Shown here piece by piece: positions 1-4,719 of a DNA stretch of 6,571 nt; the first letter of the stretch is position 1, and each line of letters begins with the position of its first letter. The notes under the pieces are model-generated. The model saw nothing but the letters and a program-made list of their open reading frames with translations, was not told the origin of the DNA and ran no database searches. The DNA is taken from positions 1 through 6,571 of the forward strand of contig CAZNOS010000042.1 in the NCBI GenBank assembly GCA_964574775.1, read 5' to 3'. The position numbers and the translations under genes are program-made. The DNA is from CABMGO01 sp964574775 (GTDB lineage Archaea; Nanobdellota; Nanobdellia; Pacearchaeales; GW2011-AR1).

Positions 1-2
1 TT

Positions 3-44
3 CGGGTTTTCTGCGATAGAAATTACGACGGAGAATTGATCTAA
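3..44 (+). CDS. 3' end of an unidentified plus-strand gene (partial)
   Basis: A reading frame open from the window edge encodes 13 residues, RVFCDRNYDGELI, and stops at TAA 42-44. That TAA is the first three bases of the 41-bp direct repeat, exactly as for the glycosyltransferase that follows. The string RVFCD loosely resembles the family-2 glycosyltransferase stretch just before the late His, which reads RSYCN at residues 237-241 of the neighbour. The upstream gene could therefore be a second, related glycosyltransferase. Thirteen residues cannot prove homology, and the frame may be open by chance. Confidence 0.35.
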   Translation, partial: RVFCDRNYDGELI

Positions 45-82
45 ATTTCAACAACGCAATATTTGCCCTTAATTTCTTTTTT
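42..82. repeat. 41-bp direct repeat, copy 1 (distal copy of a methyltransferase gene end)
   Basis: These 41 bases are identical to 926-966. Read on the minus strand they encode the last 13 residues of the 387-residue methyltransferase (KKEIKGKYCVVEI). The adjacent base 41 changes its stop to TAG, whereas the true gene end has TAA. Identity stops after six T's: here the next base is C, while the other copy has a seventh T. The copy lies immediately upstream of the glycosyltransferase promoter and is detached from any methyltransferase body. Confidence 0.95.
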
Positions 83-86
83 CATA

Positions 87-98
87 AAGATTAAAAAC
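87..98 (+). promoter_or_regulatory. TATA-like promoter of the glycosyltransferase gene
   Basis: GATTAAAAACC lies with its centre (about 94) 25 bp before the ATG at 119, the spacing of an archaeal TATA box to its start site. Transcription would begin at or next to the A of the start codon, giving a leaderless mRNA. No Shine-Dalgarno sequence is present. The promoter lies inside the segment bounded by the 41-bp repeats, so the gene carries its own promoter. Confidence 0.55.
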
Positions 99-118
99 CT
101 GTAGCCTGAGAATTAAAT

Positions 119-928
119 ATGAAAAATTTACCGAAAGTTTTGGTTGCGTGCCCAACATATAGCGGCATGTCTTATTGCTTAGAAAAATTTATTGAAAGAA
201 TAAAAAATCTTAATTATCCAAACTATGATATTCTGCTTATCGATAATTCCGAAGATGATGATTATTTTAACAAAATATCTTCAATTGATAAAATTGCCGT
301 GCTTAAAGATAAGACTATTGAAAAAAATCCGCGAAAAAAAATCGTAGATAGTAGAAATAAGATTATAGACTATGCATTGCAAAATAAGTACGATTATATT
401 CTTATGATGGATCAGGATGTAATTCCTCCTAAAGAGATTATTACAGAATTATTAAAGGACAATCAAAATCTTGTTTCGGGACTATATTTTAATTACTTTA
501 CATCTTCTGGAAAAATAAAAATTCTGCCCGTCGCGTGGGCATGTATAACTCCTGAAGAATTTGAAGAAATAAAGAAAAAAGTTAAACTTCCGTCTCTTAT
601 AAAAAGCAATACTGACCTCAGAAGACATTTAACTCCGGAAGAAGTAGAATCCAATAGAACCATTGAGGTTTTAATCCCCTCTGCAGGTTGTTTGTTAATA
701 AAAAAAGAAGTTTTTGAAAGAGTAAGATATAATTTACTAAATTTACAAGAGTTGGGATTTACAGACAACACAATTAAGACTACAGACGATATAGGATTTA
801 TTTTAGACGCAGAGAAAAATGGGTTTAGGTCTTATTGCAATACAAGAATAAAATGCGAACACCTCGTTGCAGAAAAATATCAAAAAGATGAAGAAGGAAA
901 TTTCATCCATAAAGGATTGAAATCTTAA
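119..928 (+). CDS. Family-2-like (GT-A fold) glycosyltransferase
   Basis: This 269-residue protein has the layout of a nucleotide-sugar glycosyltransferase of the GT-A/family-2 type. An N-terminal strand with a short turn (VLVACPTYSG, 7-16) is followed by the IDNSEDD region (41-47), the SRN turn (78-80) and a metal-binding DxD motif as MMDQDV (96-101, DQD 98-100). Next come the acceptor-side strand PSAGCLLIKKEVF (187-199), the acidic pair in TTDDIGF (221-227; probable catalytic base) and a late metal-ligand His in CEHL (246-249). No signal peptide or membrane segment is visible, so it should act at the cytoplasmic side of the membrane, plausibly in making surface glycans or glycolipids. The sugar and acceptor cannot be read from sequence. 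Its stop TAA (926-928) is the first three bases of the downstream 41-bp repeat and overlaps the convergent methyltransferase stop, so its C-terminus may have been set by the junction. The length is near normal for a minimal GT-A protein. Confidence 0.85.
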   Translation: MKNLPKVLVACPTYSGMSYCLEKFIERIKNLNYPNYDILLIDNSEDDDYFNKISSIDKIAVLKDKTIEKNPRKKIVDSRNKIIDYALQNKYDYILMMDQDVIPPKEIITELLKDNQNLVSGLYFNYFTSSGKIKILPVAWACITPEEFEEIKKKVKLPSLIKSNTDLRRHLTPEEVESNRTIEVLIPSAGCLLIKKEVFERVRYNLLNLQELGFTDNTIKTTDDIGFILDAEKNGFRSYCNTRIKCEHLVAEKYQKDEEGNFIHKGLKS

Positions 929-935
929 ATTTCAA
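917..935. terminator. Small hairpin over the two convergent stop codons
   Basis: TTGAAAT (917-923) and ATTTCAA (929-935) form a perfect 7-bp stem around a five-base loop. The loop contains most of the shared TTAA that supplies both stop codons. On the plus strand a T-run (961-967) follows 25 bp later and is the more likely archaeal termination signal for the glycosyltransferase. The stem is all A/T except one G-C pair, so any role in two-way termination is weakly supported. Confidence 0.3.
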
Positions 936-2088
936 CAACGCAATATTTGCCCTTAATTTCTTTTTTTGGCTCTATTTTTAGCTTCTCTAAAACTCGATTA
1001 ATAATCTGCAACCTTGCCCCTAAAATAATATTTTTATGATTTTTTCTAAATATTTCTAGCTTGTCGCAAATCTCCCTCGCGTCTTCATCGTGTATCGACC
1101 AAATTAACAAATCCGTCTTAACATCTGCCATATCCGAGTTTATCGCCTCGACTCTATTTATTGCATTTAGTCTTAAATTTTCAGAAGTGATTTTTAGCTG
1201 AAGCAAGTCTCTGGATATTAAAACTGTTTTATCTAAAGATTTCTTATGTGTCGCCGCCAGGGCAATGTGACCCTGGTTTGGATTGATTATTTCGACGCTA
1301 TTATAATCTAATTTTCCTAAAAGCTCAACAATTAAATCCGTAATAAAATGCGGCGTGTCAAATTCCTGCAGCGCTTTTGTGGTTAAGATAATATTCCCTC
1401 CGAATGGATAAATAAACATCCCTTCTGCCAATTCAATGGGTCCTGATTTTGGATTCAGTTCTTCTTTAAATCGTAAATGATAAACTGAATATCCATTTGT
1501 TTTATCTTTAAATTGCACTATTATCTTTTCGTTTTTACCCTCCACGGATGGATCTCCTTGAGATAGAATTTCATCTGCATCCTTTTCAAGTTCTTTCACA
1601 ACCACGATTGCCAAAGTTCCGTCTTTTTCCAAAAATTCAGATGACTTTTCTATAAAATATTTCAATCCGTTTTTTTCTAACTTTGCTGGAAAATTTGTAA
1701 CTATCAAAGAAAATTTCTTGTTTATATTTTTCCCAATGGGATGACCCAGTAGGGCCTCGAAATCCAATGATGGCGATGCTTCTATTTTTACATTGTTTAA
1801 TTCTGCGTTATGTTGAGTAAACTCTACAGCCAAAGAATCCCTATCTGTACACAAAACTTCCGACGACGGAAAGGATTTTTTCAAGAAAACACCTATAGCT
1901 CCATATCCACAACCTAAATCTAATATTTTTTCATATTTAATATTTTTATTTTTTCTTAATGAATTAAGAAGCGCCTTAGTTCCGTCGTCTATTTTTGCGA
2001 AACTAAATAAAAGTCTAGACGTATCAAAAACTAGCTTTTGTTTTTCAAAATTAAATTCTACTCTCTTGTGAATTTGGGATAATAGCAT
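925..2088 (-). CDS. Two-domain class I SAM-dependent methyltransferase, RsmC/MTS-like, second domain degenerate
   Basis: The 387-residue protein begins with a methyltransferase-small (MTS) type Rossmann domain. It has a pre-motif helix ending DDGTKALL (34-41), SAM-binding motif I ILDLGCGYGAIG (55-66), the acidic post-I strand VLCTDRD (78-84) and a motif IV written TNFPAK (131-136) in place of the usual NPPF/Y. Residues about 220-387 repeat the same layout: ITDLIVELL (249-257), EIINPNQGH (266-274), VLISRDLLQLK (289-299) and LLIWSIHDED (327-336). The glycine-rich SAM loop and motif IV are lost there. The family methylates rRNA or related substrates, and the catalytic site must be in the N-terminal half. 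In bacterial RsmC and RlmG the order is reversed, with a decayed N-terminal and an active C-terminal domain. The start ATG is leaderless behind a TATA-like box, and the last 14 codons are duplicated at 41-82. The exact substrate is unknown. Confidence 0.85.
   Translation of the reverse strand: MLLSQIHKRVEFNFEKQKLVFDTSRLLFSFAKIDDGTKALLNSLRKNKNIKYEKILDLGCGYGAIGVFLKKSFPSSEVLCTDRDSLAVEFTQHNAELNNVKIEASPSLDFEALLGHPIGKNINKKFSLIVTNFPAKLEKNGLKYFIEKSSEFLEKDGTLAIVVVKELEKDADEILSQGDPSVEGKNEKIIVQFKDKTNGYSVYHLRFKEELNPKSGPIELAEGMFIYPFGGNIILTTKALQEFDTPHFITDLIVELLGKLDYNSVEIINPNQGHIALAATHKKSLDKTVLISRDLLQLKITSENLRLNAINRVEAINSDMADVKTDLLIWSIHDEDAREICDKLEIFRKNHKNIILGARLQIINRVLEKLKIEPKKEIKGKYCVVEI
926..966. repeat. 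41-bp direct repeat, copy 2 (native methyltransferase gene end)
   Basis: This copy is identical over all 41 bases to 42-82, and the two starts are 884 bp apart. It is the authentic 3' end of the methyltransferase coding sequence. On the plus strand it supplies the glycosyltransferase stop and ends in a run of seven T's (961-967) that can serve as a T-rich terminator. Within it, GCAA and TTGC (941-944 and 948-951) form short inverted arms around three bases. Confidence 0.95.
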
Positions 2089-2109
2089 ATCTTATTTTCG
2101 AAATTCTAG

Positions 2110-2119
2110 TATTAAAAGC
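2110..2119 (-). promoter_or_regulatory. TATA-like promoter of the two-domain methyltransferase
   Basis: On the minus strand GCTTTTAATA is centred about 26 bp before the ATG at 2088-2086. This predicts a leaderless transcript. No Shine-Dalgarno sequence precedes the start codon. Confidence 0.5.
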
Positions 2120-2226
2120 TTCTTAAAAGAGTTTTTTTTCTTTAAAAAAGAAAAATTTCTCTAAACAAAAAGAAACATTTTAGTCGAGCTATGCTCGTCT
2201 GTTAACGGAGTTCTTTTTCTCTAAAT

Positions 2227-2240
2227 AAAAAAACACCTTG
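2227..2240 (-). terminator. T-run terminator downstream of the HemK-type gene
   Basis: On the minus strand the sequence CAAGGTGTTTTTTT lies about 25-35 bases after the HemK-type stop codon (2263-2265). Seven consecutive T's without a strong stem are typical of intrinsic termination by archaeal RNA polymerase. Confidence 0.5.
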
Positions 2241-2262
2241 GCTAATCCCGCATGTCTTAAGA

Positions 2263-2793
2263 TTATTTATTAAACTGAAGAATTAATAATTCTTCGAAAA
2301 ATAATTTCTTCTTAGCTAAAATTTTTGGCTTGAATTTATTTATTTTTTCTAGTGGAGTTAGAGAAGAAATTAATAATAATATTTTACCGTTATCTGCCAG
2401 ATAATTTTTTGCTTGTTTTAAAAATTTGATTGGTATTTCGTCTCCGTTTTTTCCGCCCGTAGTCGCTAGTTGTGATTCTTTTGGTTCATTAACATCCATT
2501 GGTAAATATGGCGCGTTAAAAGTTATTAAATCGAATTTTTTATTTTTAGAAACCTTGGAAAATAAATTTGATTTTACGGCCTTGAGCCCAATAAGACGCG
2601 TCGCTGATACGGCAGAAGGATTAATATCTACACATAGAATTTTTCCCTTAGTAAAAAATTTTTCCACGGTTTTTGCTAAAATTCCAGAACCGCATCCCAT
2701 ATCTAAAAATGTCGCGGGTTTATTTTTTTTTACGTAATTTTTAAGAAATCCTGCAAAGAAAAATGAATCATCTGATGGTTCATATATTTCCAT
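2263..2793 (-). CDS. HemK/PrmC/Mtq2-type protein N5-glutamine methyltransferase
   Basis: The 176-residue class I methyltransferase matches the short archaeal/eukaryotic Mtq2 form, which lacks the extra N-terminal domain of bacterial PrmC. It starts with the family signature YEPSDDSFF (4-12). SAM motif I FLDMGCGSGIL (29-39) and the acidic strand ILCVDIN (52-58) follow. The catalytic loop is NAPYLP (93-98), with Ala in place of the first Pro of NPPY. The TGGKNGDE stretch (112-119) is typical of this family. The known role is methylation of the GGQ glutamine of release factor aRF1, acting with the small activator Trm112. No Trm112-like zinc protein is recognisable here. The start is supported by GGAG (2803-2806) nine bases upstream and by the family N-terminus beginning at once. 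It is the last gene of a minus-strand set and lies one base after the stop of a possible 31-codon ORF. Confidence 0.85.
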   Translation of the reverse strand: MEIYEPSDDSFFFAGFLKNYVKKNKPATFLDMGCGSGILAKTVEKFFTKGKILCVDINPSAVSATRLIGLKAVKSNLFSKVSKNKKFDLITFNAPYLPMDVNEPKESQLATTGGKNGDEIPIKFLKQAKNYLADNGKILLLISSLTPLEKINKFKPKILAKKKLFFEELLILQFNK

Positions 2794-2794
2794 T

Positions 2795-2890
2795 TTACAA
2801 ATCTCCGAAGGAACTTGCGGGGTAACGAGCTTTTGGAATTACCGTTAACTTCCTTGATGAACATAAGTAAAACGAGTATCTGTCGTCCAT
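2795..2890 (-). CDS. Possible 31-residue small protein between the tail-anchored and HemK-type genes
   Basis: An ATG (2890-2888) lies one base after the TAA of the 127-residue gene and opens a 31-codon frame. Its TAA is itself one base before the HemK-type ATG, so the frame fills the gap exactly, with the same TAA-A-ATG junction at both ends. The product begins MDDRYSFYLCSSRKL and ends ASSFGDL; I recognise no family. It has one Cys, no membrane segment, and is Ser- and basic-rich. Against coding: G+C at codon position 1 (10/32) is lower than at positions 2 (15/32) and 3 (14/32), the reverse of normal genes at this base composition, and no good Shine-Dalgarno precedes it. Translation would rely on coupling. 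The alternative is a structured leader for the HemK-type gene. Confidence 0.3.
   Translation of the reverse strand: MDDRYSFYLCSSRKLTVIPKARYPASSFGDL
2803..2806 (-). promoter_or_regulatory. Shine-Dalgarno of the HemK-type gene
   Basis: GGAG on the minus strand lies nine bases before the ATG at 2793. It is one of few clear ribosome binding sites in the window, which fits a gene translated from inside a longer transcript rather than from a leaderless end. Confidence 0.6.
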
Positions 2891-2891
2891 T

Positions 2892-3275
2892 TTATCCAAA
2901 CAAAAATAATGCTGCTCCCGCAGCTATACAAATTACTAAAAGGACCACTATTATAGTCACCATTGTTTTACTGGTCTGTTTTTTTACTTCTGGTGTTTGA
3001 TAGTTTTTCAGACTCTGTGGATTATATTTTGCATCTGGTTGAATTTGAACTGGTATCATTTGTGACTGTTGCGTGTCTTGTTGCGGCAATTGTGGTACTT
3101 GATTTATAACTTGGGTGGATGGTCTTGTCTGCGCCTGTTGTGATGTGGAATAAGATCTTAATTCAGAATCTATTTCTTGCATATTATATCCTGCATTCAG
3201 AAGACTAGTTCTAATTTCATCCATAGCCCAACCACGCTCAATACTATTTCTTATCATTCCCGAAATCTCGCTCAT
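2892..3275 (-). CDS. Small tail-anchored membrane protein with N-terminal helical domain and Gln/Pro-rich linker
   Basis: The 127-residue protein has three parts. Residues 4-40 form a compact helical unit (IRNSIERGWAMDEIRTSLL, then a second helix with LNAGYNMQEIDSEL). The pattern of helix, Gly-Tyr/Trp turn and 'xxEI...L' helix is common at the start of small membrane proteins of DPANN archaea and candidate-phylum bacteria, and resembles UBA-like three-helix folds. Residues 41-103 are a disordered Gln/Ser/Pro/Thr-rich linker. Residues about 104-126 form one strongly hydrophobic helix ending two residues before the C-terminus. There is no N-terminal signal, so this is a tail-anchored protein with its domain in the cytoplasm. 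Function is unknown. It lies 44 bp behind RNase J on the same strand, with its own TATA-like box. Confidence 0.75.
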   Translation of the reverse strand: MSEISGMIRNSIERGWAMDEIRTSLLNAGYNMQEIDSELRSYSTSQQAQTRPSTQVINQVPQLPQQDTQQSQMIPVQIQPDAKYNPQSLKNYQTPEVKKQTSKTMVTIIVVLLVICIAAGAALFLFG

Positions 3276-3296
3276 GTCCTATCGAATACAGAGAGG

Positions 3297-3306
3297 TTAT
3301 TAAAGA
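3297..3306 (-). promoter_or_regulatory. TATA-like promoter of the tail-anchored protein gene
   Basis: On the minus strand TCTTTAATAA is centred about 26 bp before the ATG at 3275, predicting a leaderless mRNA. It lies in the 44-bp gap after the RNase J stop, so this gene can be transcribed independently of rnj. No T-run separates the two, so read-through is also possible. Confidence 0.45.
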
Positions 3307-3319
3307 TTTTGGATAAAAT

Positions 3320-4660
3320 TTATATTTCTAGAATATCTCCGTTTTGTAATAGATGACATTGTTTCCCTTCTTTGTAACCCATCTCCGAAGCTAGTTCTTG
3401 CATTGGCCTTGTTTTATCGAATGCTCCGTGTGATGGTATAATGTGTTCTGGGTTTAACAACTTCAGAACCTCTCTTAGATCCTCTCTTCCGCCATGTCCA
3501 GAAACATGAACGTCCCTAAATAATCTTGCCTTTCTTTTCCTTAATTTGATTTCCATTTCATTGAAGTTTTTTACATTGATTTCCGTCGGTATTACGCTTG
3601 ACGAGAAAATAACGTTGTCATCCTGATTAATTTTAAATGGAAATTGATTTCTGGAAATTCTCTCCAAAATACTTCCTGGCTCGCCCTGATGCCCTGTGCA
3701 AACAACTAAATAATTTTGTCTTCTCTTTTCTACCTGATCTAATGCCTTCTCAACCTGCCTTCTGTATTTCGCAAGTCGAACATCTCTAATGAACGGCGCT
3801 AGTCCGGTTTTTTGTGCGGCGAATGAATATTTGTTTAAACTTCTTCCCAAGAATAGCACTTCTCTGTTTAATTTGTTTCCAAATTCTACAATGCTTTTGA
3901 GTCTTGCTATGTGAGATGAAAATGTCGTAATTACCATTCCGGACTTCCTATTATCTATTGTAAACATGACTTCCTCTAAAAGACTTCTCGCAATTTTTTC
4001 TGACGGTGTTTTTCTATCAGAACCGGAATAAAGCGAGTCTATTATTAGAGCAAAAACTCCTTGTTTCGCAATTTGCCTTAATCTTTCATAGTTAGGTTTT
4101 GTTCCGACGATAGGATTATCGTCTAATTTGAAATCATTAGCATAAACGATTGCCCCCTTGTCTGTGTGTAAGACTATAAAACTAGTTTGAGGTATTGAGT
4201 GTGTCATATTAACAAACTCTACAAGATATTTTTTTCTTTTTCCCTGTACATAGAACGAAGTGTTTGGATGGATTAATTTTATTTTATTTCTTAAGTGGAT
4301 GTCGTTATCTACCAAGAGAGATTCTAATACCGCCGCAGTAAATGGCGTGCAAAAGATTGGTGCGTTATATCTATCCGAAATATACGGCACTGCACCGACG
4401 TGATCTAGGTGTGCGTGACCAATAAATTGAGCACATACTTTATATCGAATATTGTCGATTATTCTGTCGTCTGGTATGGCCTCAACGTCTCTTAATCTTG
4501 CTTCAGAATATGAATATTCATCTCTTTCTTTCTCTTGCATTTGAACTATAGACGGAAGGAAAAATCCCTCATCAAAAAGAAAAACATCTTCATCCACCTC
4601 GACTGCTGTCATGTTTTTTCCAACTTCAGAATATCCGCCAATTGCATATATCTTTACCAT
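3320..4660 (-). CDS. rnj: Archaeal ribonuclease J (metallo-beta-lactamase/beta-CASP 5'-3' exoribonuclease)
   Basis: The 446-residue protein has the full beta-CASP nuclease layout. It opens with GGYSEVGKNM (8-17) and the DEGF strand end (30-33). Zinc motif 2 is HAHLDH (82-87), motif 3 His is in THS (153-155) and motif 4 Asp is in NDFK (175-178). The beta-CASP insert begins near 205 with motif A as IIDSLY (206-211) and includes TTFSSH (245-250) and CTGHQGEPGS (321-330). Motif B is HVSGHGG (385-391) and motif C His is in PSHG (409-412). All metal and catalytic positions appear present, so it should be an active 5'-to-3' RNA exonuclease of the archaeal aRNase J group. The length is normal for archaeal forms, which lack the bacterial C-terminal domain. 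It is divergent from the RNase P gene pop5, giving an RNA-processing pair around one promoter region. Confidence 0.93.
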   Translation of the reverse strand: MVKIYAIGGYSEVGKNMTAVEVDEDVFLFDEGFFLPSIVQMQEKERDEYSYSEARLRDVEAIPDDRIIDNIRYKVCAQFIGHAHLDHVGAVPYISDRYNAPIFCTPFTAAVLESLLVDNDIHLRNKIKLIHPNTSFYVQGKRKKYLVEFVNMTHSIPQTSFIVLHTDKGAIVYANDFKLDDNPIVGTKPNYERLRQIAKQGVFALIIDSLYSGSDRKTPSEKIARSLLEEVMFTIDNRKSGMVITTFSSHIARLKSIVEFGNKLNREVLFLGRSLNKYSFAAQKTGLAPFIRDVRLAKYRRQVEKALDQVEKRRQNYLVVCTGHQGEPGSILERISRNQFPFKINQDDNVIFSSSVIPTEINVKNFNEMEIKLRKRKARLFRDVHVSGHGGREDLREVLKLLNPEHIIPSHGAFDKTRPMQELASEMGYKEGKQCHLLQNGDILEI

Positions 4661-4687
4661 TCTTTTTCTTTTATATTAGGAATGAAT

Positions 4688-4700
4688 AGTTTTTAAAACT
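4688..4700. promoter_or_regulatory. Symmetrical TATA-like box shared by rnj (-) and pop5 (+)
   Basis: AGTTTTTAAAACT is a perfect inverted repeat around one central base, in the middle of the 59-bp gap between two divergent genes. Its centre is 26 bp before the pop5 ATG (4720), ideal for a leaderless start, and 34 bp before the rnj ATG (4660), predicting a leader of about eight bases. A second minus-strand TATA-like sequence, TAATATAAAA (4678-4669), is only about 14 bp from the rnj ATG, too close to serve the start codon chosen. Confidence 0.5.
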
Positions 4701-4719
4701 TCACAATACTTGAATAATA

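Larger units (their letters stand above)
2089..2262. other. AT-rich intergenic spacer with hairpins
   Basis: This is the longest gene-free stretch of the window. It contains a T/A hairpin at 2135-2155 (stem TTTTTCTTT/AAAGAAAAA, three-base loop) and a hairpin at 2182-2200 (CGAGC-TAT-GCTCG, extended by AG/CT across a T-T mismatch). It also holds two diverged copies of a CTCTAAAYAAAAA motif (2159-2171 and 2219-2231). I see no ORF, tRNA or rRNA piece. The end nearer 2088 carries the methyltransferase promoter, and the end nearer 2262 carries the HemK-gene terminator. A small RNA between them is possible but unproven. Confidence 0.6.

Noticed and set aside
41..85. A 14-codon minus-strand ORF from ATG 85-83 to TAG 43-41 made of the duplicated methyltransferase tail
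   Set aside because: The ATG arises only from the join of the A-run to the following CAT. It is a by-product of the repeat and has no promoter or ribosome site.
493..771. 92-codon minus-strand frame inside the glycosyltransferase gene
   Set aside because: The plus-strand frame carries the glycosyltransferase motifs; this is its shadow.
2426..2737. 103-codon plus-strand frame opposite the HemK-type gene
   Set aside because: It is a mirror frame of a well-supported gene on the minus strand, with no family match or start signals.
2201..2849. GTTAACGG (2201-2208) and CCGTTAAC (2842-2849) as inverted ends of an element around the HemK-type gene
   Set aside because: Only 8 bp match, six of them the self-complementary GTTAAC; there is no target duplication and the enclosed gene is a core gene.
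2808..2855. Hairpin AAGGAA/TTCCTT with inner GGTAA/TTACC upstream of the HemK-type gene
   Set aside because: The two short stems are separated by unpaired, mismatched stretches; this is not enough to call a riboswitch or terminator.
2855..2861. TTGATGA resembling the C box of a C/D box guide RNA
   Set aside because: The first base departs from RUGAUGA and no CUGA D box or second box pair follows at a suitable distance.
2815..3000. 61-codon plus-strand frame with a hydrophobic end
   Set aside because: The hydrophobic stretch is the antisense reading of the membrane helix of the tail-anchored protein; there is no supporting promoter or ribosome site.
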